A stretch of 57,333 nt of DNA from Pseudomonadota bacterium (GCA_022360315.1 JAKSDA010000396.1:1-57333); one strand, 5' to 3'. Positions 32,516-42,397 are shown, counted from the first letter of the stretch. The notes: generated from the sequence alone by a model not told the origin. Numbers and translations are program-made.

Positions 32516-33557
32516 GCTGTACGAGCGCACCTCGAGCGAGCCGCTTTTCGCATCGCTATCAACCCCAAACCAGTCGAACCCATTGAAGCCTCCGGCCCCC
32601 GTCACCATTCTTCAACTCCTCGCCGAAGCCGAGGACGAACTCGACCTGACCATTCGCGTGGGTCGCGACGGGCTCGATCGCGAGATCGCAATACCGCGTA
32701 TCGAGAAACCGGGACTCGCCCTGACCGGATATACCGGTCAGCTTCACGAAAACCGACTTCTGGTTTTGGGGGCCACAGAGATCGATTATCTGGCCAGTGT
32801 CGGCCCAACGGCTCGCGCTCTGGGTGTGACTACTGTCATGGCGTCTCACCCGGCGTGTATAGTCATCACGCGGGGACTCGAACCGCCCAAGGCGCTGGTC
32901 GAGTCCTGTGAGGACGAGACCGTGCCACTGCTCTCGAGTCGCTTGTCCAGCACCGAGTTCATCGGCCGGGTCACCTCGTTTCTATCCAGGCGACTGGCGC
33001 CGCGGACCAAGGTGCATGGCGTTATGCTCGATGTGCTCGGTATTGGCATCCTCATCATGGGCAAAAGTGGCATTGGCAAGAGCGAGATCGCGCTCGACCT
33101 GATCTCCCGCGGGCACCGTCTGGTCGCCGACGACGTGGTCGAGATCCGCTGGTCCAGTCCCAATGTGGTCTACGGTGCAGGAGCCGGGATCGTGCGCCAT
33201 CACATGGAGATCCGAGGTCTGGGGATCATCAATATCAAACAGCTTTTCGGTGTCTCGGCGATCCGCGAAACCAAGAAAATCGAGCTCGTCATCGAGCTTG
33301 TCGAGTGGGATGACAGCGTGCAGTACGATCGACTCGGTCTGGACGAGGAGTTCTACGAAGTCATCGACGTCGCGATTGCCAGGCTACAGCTGCCTGTACG
33401 TCCCGGGCGGGCCATGGCCACGATCATCGAGGTGGCTGCGCGCAATCAGCTGCTCAAGATGCAGGGTTACCACGCTGCGCGGGAGTTTCAAAAGCGTATC
33501 GATCAGGCCATCGCCGCGGCCTCGCCACACCGATACGATATCGATCGGGTCGAGTAG
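32502..33557 (+). CDS. hprK: HPr kinase/phosphorylase
   Basis: 351 residues, slightly longer than usual with about 25 extra N-terminal residues. The N-terminal domain begins PVTILQLLAEAEDELDLTIRVG. The kinase domain has Walker A MGKSGIGKSEIALDLISRGH followed by LVADDVVEIRW, and the capping motif EIRGLGIINIKQLFG. It phosphorylates a serine of HPr with ATP or PPi and can reverse the reaction. Stop at 33557 abuts the rapZ start at 33558. Confidence 0.96.
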   Translation: MPNTELYERTSSEPLFASLSTPNQSNPLKPPAPVTILQLLAEAEDELDLTIRVGRDGLDREIAIPRIEKPGLALTGYTGQLHENRLLVLGATEIDYLASVGPTARALGVTTVMASHPACIVITRGLEPPKALVESCEDETVPLLSSRLSSTEFIGRVTSFLSRRLAPRTKVHGVMLDVLGIGILIMGKSGIGKSEIALDLISRGHRLVADDVVEIRWSSPNVVYGAGAGIVRHHMEIRGLGIINIKQLFGVSAIRETKKIELVIELVEWDDSVQYDRLGLDEEFYEVIDVAIARLQLPVRPGRAMATIIEVAARNQLLKMQGYHAAREFQKRIDQAIAAASPHRYDIDRVE

Positions 33558-34400
<843 letters not shown>

Positions 34401-34407
34401 GGCTCGT

Positions 34408-34692
34408 ATGGGCGAAAAAGATACCTTCAAGGTCAAAGTCACGATTCGCAACGAGCTCGGCATGCACGCCCGGGCGGCGACCAAGTTTGTCCAACTGGCC
34501 ACCAAGTACCCCTGTGACGTTTTTGTCGAGAAGGATGGCCACGAGGTCAATGGCAAGAGCATCATGGGTGTCCTCATGCTGGTGGCATCAATGGGGTCGG
34601 TCATCGTGGTTCGCACCAGTGGGGATCAGGCCCAGGAAGCCGGAGAAGCGCTGGTCCAGCTCGTGGAGGACCGCTTCGGCGAGGAGAAATAG
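34408..34692 (+). CDS. HPr family phosphocarrier protein
   Basis: 94 residues. The phosphorylated His20 is in ELGMHARAATKFVQLA, and the regulatory Ser51 in NGKSIMGVLML (the HprK target) is conserved. It carries phosphate from EI to EIIA proteins. An 8-residue N-terminal lead (MGEKDTFK) precedes the normal start. It overlaps the ptsI GTG by one base (34692). Confidence 0.95.
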   Translation: MGEKDTFKVKVTIRNELGMHARAATKFVQLATKYPCDVFVEKDGHEVNGKSIMGVLMLVASMGSVIVVRTSGDQAQEAGEALVQLVEDRFGEEK

Positions 34693-36500
34693 TGACGCGG
34701 GAACCGACAGACCCCAACTCGTCGGATGTCGTGCGCAATCTGCGCAAGCAGGGAACTCCGGCGTCGAGTGGCATCGGTATCGGGCGAGCCTATTTGGTCG
34801 ACCGCCGTCGCATCAAGGTTCCCAAGCGGCGCATTCGGTTCGATCAAGTCGAGGACGAGGTAGAGCGCTTTCAGGTTGCGCTCAAGGGGAGCGACCGGCA
34901 GCTCGAGCGCATCAAGCAGAAGCTGGAGGAGCGAACCGAGAGCGAGCACTACAAGATCATCGAAGCACACCAGCTCATCTTGCACGACGAGCATCTGGTC
35001 GACGAGGCCATCGGGTTTATCCAGCACGAGCGCATCAATGCCGAATGGGCACTCAAGCGCACGGTGGAGCATATCAAGGGCGTTTTCGACGCCATCGAAG
35101 ACGACTACTTTCGCGAGCGGCGCAGCGACGTCGACTTCGTGGGCGAGCGCATCTTGCGCAACCTCCTGGGCCGAGACACGACGCCGGTGCGACCGCCGCC
35201 CGATGCCATCGTGGTTGCCCACGACCTGTCTCCAGCCGACACATCCCAGCTCTACCGCGCTGCAGTGGCCGGTCTGGTCACCGACGCCGGGGGCAAGACC
35301 TCGCATACCGCCATCATCGCCCGGGCCCACGAAGTCCCAGCGGTGGTCGGCCTCGAGAATATCACCAGCGCGGTAGAAACCGGCGATCTGCTCATCGTCG
35401 ACGGCTCGATGGGCGTGGTCATCGTCAACCCGGACACCGAGACCGTGGTCGAGTACCGCGAGCTGGCGCGCAAAGAGGCCATCTTTGGCGCGGCCCTTTT
35501 GCGCAACCGGGACCTGCCCGCGATCACGGCAGATGGCATCGACGTCGAACTGGTCGCCAACATCGATTACGCCGACGAGATCCCTTTTGCAGTCGACCAC
35601 GGTGCGGTCGGCATTGGCTTGTTTCGCACCGAATATCTCTTCATGAACGAGGACAACCGAATTCCCAACGAGGAGGAACACTACCGCACCGTGTGCTCGG
35701 TGCTCGAATTTCTCGGCGGCCGGACTGCGACCATAAGGACGTTCGATCTGGGCGCCGACAAGATGTCCAGCTTGATCGGCGACCAATACCCCGAAGCCAA
35801 CCCGGCGCTCGGTCTGCGCTCGATTCGACTCTGTCTGACCAAATCGGTGCGGCCCCATTTCAAGGCCCAGTTGCGCGCCTTGCTCAGGGCCTCGTCGTGC
35901 GGTCCACTGCGCATCATGTTTCCCATGATTTCCGGCCTGGAGGAGCTGCGCGACGCCCGCGCAGTGCTCGACGAGGCGGCCGACGAACTGGAGGGCGAGG
36001 GCATTCCCTACGACCCCAATACACCCGTGGGCATCATGATCGAAATGCCGTCCGCGGTCATGGTGTCCGATCTCCTGGCCCGAGAGGTCGATTTTTTCTC
36101 CATCGGTACCAACGATCTCATCCAGTACTCCCTGGCGGTAGACCGGGTCAACGAACACGTATCGTATCTCTACCAGCCGATCCACCCGGCCATGCTGCGC
36201 CTGATACGCCAAGTCGTCGACACCGCCACGCAGCACGACATCGCGGTTGCGGTGTGCGGTGAGATGGCCGGCGATCCCCTGGTCGTGCCGGTATTACTCG
36301 GCCTCGGTCTCAGGGAGCTGTCGATGAATGCGGTGTCCATTCCCGAAGTCAAAAACATCATCCGCTCGTCGCGTATGTCAGAATTACACGCACTCATCGA
36401 TAAGATCTCCTATCTACACACTGTCTCTGAAGTGCGCTCTGTCGTGCACGATTACTTCATCTCGGTCAAGATAGACACCCCCAAGGTGAGGCCCAAATGA
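34692..36500 (+). CDS. ptsI: Phosphoenolpyruvate-protein phosphotransferase (enzyme I)
   Basis: 602 residues from GTG 34692. The active-site His205 lies in GGKTSHTAIIARAHEVPAVVG and the conserved Cys522 in VAVCGEMAGDP. There is no N-terminal GAF domain, so it is EI of the sugar/HPr type, not EI-Ntr (PtsP). It uses PEP to phosphorylate HPr. Downstream ATG 36497 overlaps its stop. Confidence 0.96.
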   Translation: MTREPTDPNSSDVVRNLRKQGTPASSGIGIGRAYLVDRRRIKVPKRRIRFDQVEDEVERFQVALKGSDRQLERIKQKLEERTESEHYKIIEAHQLILHDEHLVDEAIGFIQHERINAEWALKRTVEHIKGVFDAIEDDYFRERRSDVDFVGERILRNLLGRDTTPVRPPPDAIVVAHDLSPADTSQLYRAAVAGLVTDAGGKTSHTAIIARAHEVPAVVGLENITSAVETGDLLIVDGSMGVVIVNPDTETVVEYRELARKEAIFGAALLRNRDLPAITADGIDVELVANIDYADEIPFAVDHGAVGIGLFRTEYLFMNEDNRIPNEEEHYRTVCSVLEFLGGRTATIRTFDLGADKMSSLIGDQYPEANPALGLRSIRLCLTKSVRPHFKAQLRALLRASSCGPLRIMFPMISGLEELRDARAVLDEAADELEGEGIPYDPNTPVGIMIEMPSAVMVSDLLAREVDFFSIGTNDLIQYSLAVDRVNEHVSYLYQPIHPAMLRLIRQVVDTATQHDIAVAVCGEMAGDPLVVPVLLGLGLRELSMNAVSIPEVKNIIRSSRMSELHALIDKISYLHTVSEVRSVVHDYFISVKIDTPKVRPK

Positions 36501-36775
36501 GCGGCAAGGGCGCTGGAAAAATGCGACGTTTGTCCTGGTTGTGGCTCGGTCTCGTGGTCCTTCTCTGCCTTTTGGGCGCGTTTTGCCGCGGTTCGGGCTC
36601 GGCTGTGCCGACCGAGGTCGAGATCGACTGGCCCGACGCAGCGCCCTACCAGCTCGAGGCCCCGGCGCCCGACCGAAAAGAACCAGACGCCGAATCGGCC
36701 GGGCCCAAAGAGCCCCGGCAATACCGTTTCAGCGCAGCCAGTAATTTCGGCGCATTCGATGTCGATCGTATTTGA
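36497..36775 (+). CDS. Small hypothetical membrane protein
   Basis: 92 residues. ATG 36497 overlaps the ptsI stop (ATGA), so it is translated with ptsI. One N-terminal membrane helix (LSWLWLGLVVLLCLLGAF) is followed by an acidic Pro-rich tail (VEIDWPDAAPYQLEAPAPDRKEPDAESAGPKEPRQY). The Cys after the helix lacks a good lipobox (Phe at -1). It may link the phosphotransfer operon to the envelope, but the function is unknown. Confidence 0.6.
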   Translation: MSGKGAGKMRRLSWLWLGLVVLLCLLGAFCRGSGSAVPTEVEIDWPDAAPYQLEAPAPDRKEPDAESAGPKEPRQYRFSAASNFGAFDVDRI

Positions 36776-36807
36776 TATCGCGTGTTTGATATCGAATACG
36801 CGATATC
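36774..36807. repeat. Inverted repeat after the pts operon
   Basis: GATATCGCG (36774-36782) and CGCGATATC (36799-36807) are exact 9-bp inverted copies around 16 bp. The AT-rich region continues with further GATATC-like steps. It ends the small gene and lies before the convergent C39-like gene, so it may end transcription from both sides. No T-tract follows. Confidence 0.5.
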
Positions 36808-36850
36808 GATCAATATCGGTGCCGGATTGATATATGATGATAAGGATCGG

Positions 36851-37513
36851 TCAAAAAGGCAACAAGAGCTGAGTCGGCTCCGGTTGTGCGATCGGCCCGG
36901 CGTCGTGCACCTCGCAGCGAAGCTGAATCGCGGGCAGCGGTGGCGGCCCCTCCATGGCCACCGATGAAGCAGACGCATCGTCGAGGCCGAGCATCTGCTG
37001 TCTGATCGCGGTGGAGTCGCCGGGCTGGGAGCAGATGATTCCAAACCCACCCAGGCGTGCCTGGTAGCCCTGCCACGGCTGCACACAGCCCTCTTGTGGC
37101 CGCGGGTCGGCGACAAAGACCCGATCGGGCCGACGCCCATAGCCGTAGATGACCATCCAGTGCTCGAGATCGTGCAGGTAGCCGACGATCAGCTTGTTGT
37201 GGTCGATCTCCTGGCAAATACGCGCGAAATCGACGTCGTAGCGCAAGTTGGCCCGCAGTCCGGCCGCGCGCAACTCGCGCAATATGGCGTTTTGCCGGGT
37301 TCCATCGCGTCCGGTTCCCAGCCGGCGAAACAACTCGACGGCCGGGACCTGGGCGCCAAAGTAATGCAGCACCATGAGCGCAGTGGCAAATCCGCAGTTA
37401 TATGCCCGCGACTGGCGAAAACCCGACAATGGCAGCGTTGTGACCAGAGGATCCTCGGTCGCCTGGACAGTCCGAAAGCGCAGTGCTTGATGAGGTCGTA
37501 AGCGGATTTTCAT
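36851..37513 (-). CDS. C39-like cysteine peptidase (peptidase_C39 fold)
   Basis: 220 residues from ATG 37513; a longer frame exists upstream but it would run back over the phosphatase gene. The papain-like motif YNCGFATALMVLHYFG provides the catalytic Cys, EHWMVIYGY the His and FVADPRP the Asp. C39 peptidases cut double-glycine leader peptides, usually fused to ABC exporters; here the domain is alone and has no signal peptide. The C-terminus is Pro/Ala-rich and ends PTQLLLPF. No bacteriocin-like peptide or exporter is in the window. Confidence 0.7.
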   Translation of the reverse strand: MKIRLRPHQALRFRTVQATEDPLVTTLPLSGFRQSRAYNCGFATALMVLHYFGAQVPAVELFRRLGTGRDGTRQNAILRELRAAGLRANLRYDVDFARICQEIDHNKLIVGYLHDLEHWMVIYGYGRRPDRVFVADPRPQEGCVQPWQGYQARLGGFGIICSQPGDSTAIRQQMLGLDDASASSVAMEGPPPLPAIQLRCEVHDAGPIAQPEPTQLLLPF

Positions 37514-37666
37514 GTACTGGCGGCCAACTCTACACCGCCCCTCGGACACTGGCGTAACTTGCCAAGATCGCAACGGAAGCCTGTAATCAACCGGGGAGCT
37601 GGCGACCCCCTCGAGCAACGCCCGGTCGCCGGTGCCCGGGCCCGGGCCGGACAGATCCCGGCCCAC

Positions 37667-38422
37667 ATGAGGATCGAAGAGCCGGGACGCCCCGGCCCAG
37701 CTGTGCCAAACTACCCCGTCTTGAGTACCCTCTATCTCATCCGCCATGGACAGGCCTCGTTTGGCGCCGATAACTACGATGTCCTGTCGCAGATCGGCGC
37801 CGAACAATCACGTCAGCTGGGCGTCTACTGGGGCAAACGCGGCGAACGCATCGACGCGTGCTACATGGGTCCGCGCCGCCGTCACCTCGATACTGCCAGG
37901 GCTTTCGCCCGGGGCGCCGGCGCGGCGGGCGTGGCCTATCCCGAACCGACCCGGATCGACGAACTCGACGAGTATCCGGCAATTCCCCTGTTCAAGCGCT
38001 GGCTGCCCGAACTGGCCAAACAGGACCCCGCACTGGCCGATGCGACCCGGCCCGATGCGGACAATCGCAGCTTCGAGCGCGCATTTGGCCTGATCATCGA
38101 GAGATGGGCGCGCGGCGAACTCGACACCGGTGAATTCGAGAGCTTTGACCACTTCCGCGGCCGGGTCCGGACGGCGTTCGACCACATCATGACCGCCGAG
38201 GGCCGGCACAGGAGCATCGCTGTGTTCACCTCGGGCGGACCCATCGCCATGGCCATGCAGTGGGCTCTCGAGCTGAAAAACGAGGTCAGCTTGCGCGCGG
38301 CGTGGGTCATTGCAAACGGGTCGATCAACGAGTTTCGCTACCGCGATTCCGACCAGCTCACGCTCTTTCGCTTCAATGCCATTCCGCATTTGCAAGACAA
38401 CGGGTTGATTACGTATCGTTGA
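37667..38422 (+). CDS. Histidine phosphatase family protein with altered second motif
   Basis: 251 residues from ATG 37667; GTG 37703 or TTG 37721 may be the true start, as the domain begins at STLYLIRHGQASFG. The phospho-acceptor His is in LIRHGQ. The second family motif, normally SHGG, is TSGGPI here (AVFTSGGPIAMAMQWAL), as in a known subfamily lacking that His. It acts on phosphomonoesters of unknown identity. It is divergent from the C39-like gene and is 6 bp before the phosphotransferase gene. Confidence 0.82.
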   Translation: MRIEEPGRPGPAVPNYPVLSTLYLIRHGQASFGADNYDVLSQIGAEQSRQLGVYWGKRGERIDACYMGPRRRHLDTARAFARGAGAAGVAYPEPTRIDELDEYPAIPLFKRWLPELAKQDPALADATRPDADNRSFERAFGLIIERWARGELDTGEFESFDHFRGRVRTAFDHIMTAEGRHRSIAVFTSGGPIAMAMQWALELKNEVSLRAAWVIANGSINEFRYRDSDQLTLFRFNAIPHLQDNGLITYR

Positions 38423-38428
38423 GCTGTC

Positions 38429-39517
38429 ATGCATGAATTGATCGACCAGTCCCGCGCAGTGCGCTCGGGCGAGGAACTCGACGACGGACGACTGCGCGCC
38501 TACCTGGGCAAGACGCTCGACGAGGACATCGGACAACTCGACATCGAACAGTTTCCCGGCGGACATTCCAACCTCACCTATTTGATCCGCTGGCAGCTGG
38601 AAACAGGCGATATGCGCGAGTACGTGCTGCGCCGGCCACCGTTTGGCTCTAAAGTGGCACGCGCTCACGATATGGGCCGTGAGTACCGAGTCCTCGACAA
38701 GCTGTCCCAGGCCTATCCCAAGGCGCCCCGGCCGCTTCTCTTCTGTCAGGATCACGACGTGCTCGGCACTGACTTCTACCTCATGGATCGAGTGCGCGGA
38801 GTGATCTTGCGCCGCGATCCCCCGGCCGGGCTGTCGATCGACACAACCCTGGCCACCCAGCTGTGCCGGGTGCTCATCGACGCCCTGGTCGAACTGCACG
38901 CACTCGACTATCAAGCCCTCGGCCTGGGCGATCTGGGCAAGCCCGCTGGCTATATCGAACGCCAGGTCACCGGCTGGACCAAGCGCTACAGCGCATCGCA
39001 AACCGACGACGTCCCGGCGGTCGACGAAGTGGCGGCGTGGCTGGCCGAGCACATGCCAGCCCGCGGCATCGCGGCGCTCATTCACAACGATTTTAAGTTC
39101 GACAACGTCATTCTCGATGCACACGACCTGACTCGTATCGTCGGAATTCTGGACTGGGAGATGTGCACCCTGGGCGATCCACTCATGGATCTCGGCACCA
39201 GCCTGGGCTACTGGGTCGAAGCTGGCGACCATCCGATACTGCGCGAGTTGCGTTTTGGCCCGACCCTCTTGCCCGGCATGATGAACCGGGCCCAGGTGGC
39301 CGAGTATTACGCCGAGAAAAGCGACCGCGACCTCTCCGATATGGTGTTTTTCACCGCTTTCGGTCTGTTCAAGATCGCGGTCGTCGTCCAGCAGATCTAC
39401 TACCGTTACGCCAAGGGGCTGACCAAGGACCGGCGATTTGCTCAACTCAACGTGGCAGTACAGGCGCTGTGCGAGCAAGCGCGCGAGGTGATCTCGCGCG
39501 ACCGGATTTCGTGGTGA
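38429..39517 (+). CDS. APH-family phosphotransferase (ACAD10/11-like)
   Basis: 362 residues. Begins FPGGHSNLTYLIRW (nucleotide loop) and YVLRRPPFG (Lys region); catalytic loop HNDFKFDN and metal motif ILDWEMCTLGDPLMDLG. These features match the phosphotransferase domain of ACAD11-type proteins, often next to acyl-CoA genes, where it phosphorylates hydroxyacyl-CoA. The enzyme substrate is inference. It is probably co-transcribed with the phosphatase and the S4 gene. Confidence 0.85.
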   Translation: MHELIDQSRAVRSGEELDDGRLRAYLGKTLDEDIGQLDIEQFPGGHSNLTYLIRWQLETGDMREYVLRRPPFGSKVARAHDMGREYRVLDKLSQAYPKAPRPLLFCQDHDVLGTDFYLMDRVRGVILRRDPPAGLSIDTTLATQLCRVLIDALVELHALDYQALGLGDLGKPAGYIERQVTGWTKRYSASQTDDVPAVDEVAAWLAEHMPARGIAALIHNDFKFDNVILDAHDLTRIVGILDWEMCTLGDPLMDLGTSLGYWVEAGDHPILRELRFGPTLLPGMMNRAQVAEYYAEKSDRDLSDMVFFTAFGLFKIAVVVQQIYYRYAKGLTKDRRFAQLNVAVQALCEQAREVISRDRISW

Positions 39518-39524
39518 GGTCGGA

Positions 39525-39980
39525 GTGAGCGCGCGGTATTCTATGCCTGATGAGGAAATAGACAAGCGAGTGCGATTGGATCGCTGGCTGTGGGCAGCGC
39601 GTTTCTTCAAGACCCGCTCGCTTGCTGCCACCGCGATCGACAGCGGCAAGGTGCAGGTCAACGATACCCGGGTCAAGCGATCCAAACTGCTCAGAATCGG
39701 CGACGAGTTAAAGGTGCGCAAAGGCCCCTACGAGTTCGTGCTCACTGTGCGCGCCCTGGCCGAACGCCGCGGCCCGGCGGTCGAGGCGCAAACGCTCTAC
39801 GAGGAGAGCGAAGACAGCAAAGAGGCCAGAGAGCGCATCAACGAGGCCCGCCGTTTGCAGCGCGAAGCGGCATTGCCGCCGGTCAGAGCGCCGGGCAAGG
39901 GCCGACCGACCAAACGAGATCGCCGCGCCCTGGCCCGCTTCAGGCGGGGGACGGCCAAGAAGCCGAGCGAGGGCGATTGA
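39525..39980 (+). CDS. hslR: S4-domain RNA-binding protein (Hsp15/HslR-like)
   Basis: 151 residues from GTG 39525 or ATG 39543. S4 domain: VRLDRWLWAARFFKTRSLAATAIDSGKVQVNDTRVKRSKLLRIGDELKVRKG. The basic C-terminus (RAPGKGRPTKRDRRALARFRRG) is typical of Hsp15, which rescues 50S subunits with stuck nascent chains. No Hsp33 gene is nearby. Confidence 0.85.
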   Translation: MSARYSMPDEEIDKRVRLDRWLWAARFFKTRSLAATAIDSGKVQVNDTRVKRSKLLRIGDELKVRKGPYEFVLTVRALAERRGPAVEAQTLYEESEDSKEARERINEARRLQREAALPPVRAPGKGRPTKRDRRALARFRRGTAKKPSEGD

Positions 39981-40067
39981 TCTCGGCCGGACGTACCCAC
40001 CAGCGAAACTCTGTTATATGGAGTCCGCCCGCTCGGTTCGAAAGCAATTATTATCAATTACCCGTTT

Positions 40068-41042
40068 ATGGGAACAAATGCCTTGTTTCGGATAACATCG
40101 ATGGCAACGAACGCAAAATCCCTGTGCTCGATGGGCCTCTTGTGGATGTTGATCGTGTGGGCGACCGCCTGCTCGAAAAACTCTTCGAATCGCGATGGCA
40201 GCGAGGGCAAACCGCTGGTGGTCATGCTTCTTCCCTCCGAAACCGGCTCCAAGAACGCGCTCGACGACTACACGCCGCTGTTCGATGCCATCACTCGCGT
40301 CAACGGCATTCACTTCGACCTCAAGATGGGCGATTCGTACAACGCCGTGGTCGAAGGCATCGCGGTCGGACATATTGATCTTTCATTCTTCGGCGCGGTC
40401 ACATTTGATGCGATCCAGCGCCGGGGCGCTGGTGAGCTTCTGGCAATTGAGCAGACCGGCGGCTCTTCGGTGTACTACGCGGGCATTTTTCACCGCAAGG
40501 ACTCGGGGATGACCGGGCTCGCCGACCTCAAGGGCAAGTCCATCGCGCTCGGCGATCCCAAGTCCACCTCGAGCTTCCGGGTCCCTCTCGCCGAACTGAT
40601 CAAGGCGGGTATCGACCCGGTCCGCGATGTGGGAAGAATCGTCATGGCGGGCAGTCACACCGCGTCACTCGAGCAGCTCGAGGCCGGCCACGTGGCCGGC
40701 GCCGGGGCTGCCATCAACGCCTACAACAAAGTGGTCGAAGCCGGCGCGATCAGTGGGCAGAACGTGGTGCTCCTGGCCAGAAGCGATCCCATTCCCTCGC
40801 CCATGCTCATCGCTCGCAGCGCTCTCTCCACTGAAGTAAAGGACAGGCTGCGCAGCGCTTTCGGCGCCATTCACAGGGCCGAGGGCGTCCAAGCTGAAAT
40901 GCTCCTGGGCTATGGCGGCAAGAAGATCGATCGCTTTAATATTGAGTTCGATCCCCAAATATACGATCATTTCATGCGAAAGCTCAATACCGTCACCGAA
41001 GAACTGATAGACGAAATCATCGAAAAAGCCGGCAAGCCCTGA
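40068..41042 (+). CDS. phnD: Phosphonate/phosphite ABC transporter binding lipoprotein, PhnD-like (copy 1)
   Basis: 324 residues; ATG 40101 is an alternative start. Signal segment SMGLLWMLIVWATAC with lipobox ATAC. PhnD-like fold: PLVVMLLPSETGS, GIHFDLKMGDSYNAVVEGIAVGHIDLSFFGAVTFD, GKSIALGDPKSTSSFRVPLAELIKAGIDP and GHVAGAGAAINAYNKV. Members bind phosphonates, phosphite or related anions for an ABC importer. It is a close paralogue of the next gene. There are no C-P lyase or phosphite dehydrogenase genes here. Confidence 0.88.
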   Translation: MGTNALFRITSMATNAKSLCSMGLLWMLIVWATACSKNSSNRDGSEGKPLVVMLLPSETGSKNALDDYTPLFDAITRVNGIHFDLKMGDSYNAVVEGIAVGHIDLSFFGAVTFDAIQRRGAGELLAIEQTGGSSVYYAGIFHRKDSGMTGLADLKGKSIALGDPKSTSSFRVPLAELIKAGIDPVRDVGRIVMAGSHTASLEQLEAGHVAGAGAAINAYNKVVEAGAISGQNVVLLARSDPIPSPMLIARSALSTEVKDRLRSAFGAIHRAEGVQAEMLLGYGGKKIDRFNIEFDPQIYDHFMRKLNTVTEELIDEIIEKAGKP

Positions 41043-41452
41043 GCGAGCAACCTCGCGTTCTATGCTGGAAGCCATTGGCCAGGAGCGCGGGCAGATGGTG
41101 GGGCAAGGCGAGGCGTCCGGGTTTTTCGGAAGCAGAATACCGAGAATTCCGGGCAACCTGGAAGCGTGGAGCAAACGCAATGTTCTGGCTGTGGTATCGA
41201 GCCATGCGAAGGTCGGAGTCAGTCGATGTCATGAGTGCGGATACACGCCCCCGATGGTAACGGTTGTGGACAAGGACGATTCTTGATAAGATAGATAAAG
41301 GCGGTTCGTTAATAGAGCGGTATAGCCTCTACCAGGCATGAGTACGTGTTCGGGTTGTAGGTCACAGTGGTAACCAGAACTCAGTTGTCAAATTGAGCCG
41401 CAGCACTAGAAACATGAGTACGTGTTCGGGTTGTAAGTCAGTGGTAATAGCA
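41043..41452. other. Gap between the two phnD copies
   Basis: 410 bp. No confident gene is present; a frame at 41075-41260 (RPGFSEAEYREFRATWKRG) has no supporting features. It contains a near-duplicate of the 5-prime end of the second phnD (direct repeat, listed separately) and AT-rich stretches that may hold a second promoter. Confidence 0.5.
41338..41447 (+). repeat. Direct repeat around the second phnD start
   Basis: The 22-bp sequence from 41338 to 41359 is repeated exactly at 41414-41435, and the similarity continues about 12 bp more with a 3-bp deletion. Both start with ATG and encode MSTCSGC. The first copy stops after MSTCSGCRSQW; the second reads on into the second phnD. This is a partial duplication of an upstream leader. 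Confidence 0.8.
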
Positions 41453-42397
41453 ATGAAGCATCTCTCTTCTGGTCTCATCTGTGTGTTGTTTCTCTTTGGC
41501 GTGGGCTGCTCGAAGGGGAGTTCCGACGGGGCGTCTGGAGCGAAGCGCGACGGCAGCAAAGAAAAGCCGTTGGTCGTCATGTTGCATCCATCGGAAACTG
41601 GCTCGTCCAGCATCATGGATGACTATGCGCCGCTTCTAAATGCGGTCACTCGCGTCTACGGCATCCACTTCGACCTCAAGATGGGCGACTCGTACAACGG
41701 TGTCCATGAGGGCATGATCGCCGGGCATGTCGATATGACCTGGAGCGGCGCGGTGCCGTTCGAAGAGCTGCGCAGCAAGGGCGCGGGTGAACTGCTGGCG
41801 ACGCAGGAAAAGAACGGAACGTCGGAGTACTGGGGGGGCATTTTCCACCGCAAAGACTCGGGCATGGGCAAGCTGACTGACCTCAAGGGCAAGTCGATCG
41901 CCCTCGGTGATCCCAAGTCCACATCGAGCTTCAATGCTCCTCTCGCCGAGCTGATAAAGGCCGGCCTCGACCCGGTGCGCGATCTGCAAAAGATCGTCAT
42001 GGCCGGCAGTCACAGTGGATCGCTCGAGCAGCTCGAAGCCGGCCACGTGGCCGGTTGCGGAGCCTCGATCAACGCGTACGAAAAACTGATCAAATCCGGT
42101 GCCATCAACCGGGATGTGGTCGGCGTGCTGCACAAGTTCGGCCCCCTGCCAGCCCCGGCAATCGTCATGAGCACCAAGCTTCCCGCCGAGCTCAAGGCCA
42201 AGTTGAAGACAGCTTTCGGCGGCATCGACAAGGCCGAAGGGGTAACGTCCGAGATGTTGCTCGGCTATGGTGGCAAAAAGGTCGATCGCTACAACGTCGA
42301 CTACGATCCCAAGAAGTACGCCGATTTCATGGCCACGATCAAAGTGGTCAATGAGGAGCTCATCAACGAGGTCATCGACAAGGCCGGACAGCGATAA
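41453..42397 (+). CDS. phnD: Phosphonate/phosphite ABC transporter binding lipoprotein, PhnD-like (copy 2)
   Basis: 314 residues from ATG 41453. In-frame ATG 41414 would add MSTCSGCKSVVIA before the signal peptide, in the duplicated leader. Lipobox FGVGC. It shares long stretches with copy 1: HFDLKMGDSYNGVHEGMIAGHVDM, GKSIALGDPKSTSSFNAPLAELIKAGLDPVRD and GHVAGCGASINAYEKLI. The copies differ in binding-region residues such as TWSGAVPFEELRSKGAGEL, so the two may differ in ligand. The ATPase and permease genes follow. Confidence 0.88.
   Translation: MKHLSSGLICVLFLFGVGCSKGSSDGASGAKRDGSKEKPLVVMLHPSETGSSSIMDDYAPLLNAVTRVYGIHFDLKMGDSYNGVHEGMIAGHVDMTWSGAVPFEELRSKGAGELLATQEKNGTSEYWGGIFHRKDSGMGKLTDLKGKSIALGDPKSTSSFNAPLAELIKAGLDPVRDLQKIVMAGSHSGSLEQLEAGHVAGCGASINAYEKLIKSGAINRDVVGVLHKFGPLPAPAIVMSTKLPAELKAKLKTAFGGIDKAEGVTSEMLLGYGGKKVDRYNVDYDPKKYADFMATIKVVNEELINEVIDKAGQR

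Noticed and set aside
34626..36236. Long minus-strand frame opposite ptsI
   Set aside because: Open only because of GC-rich codon bias; ptsI is fully supported.
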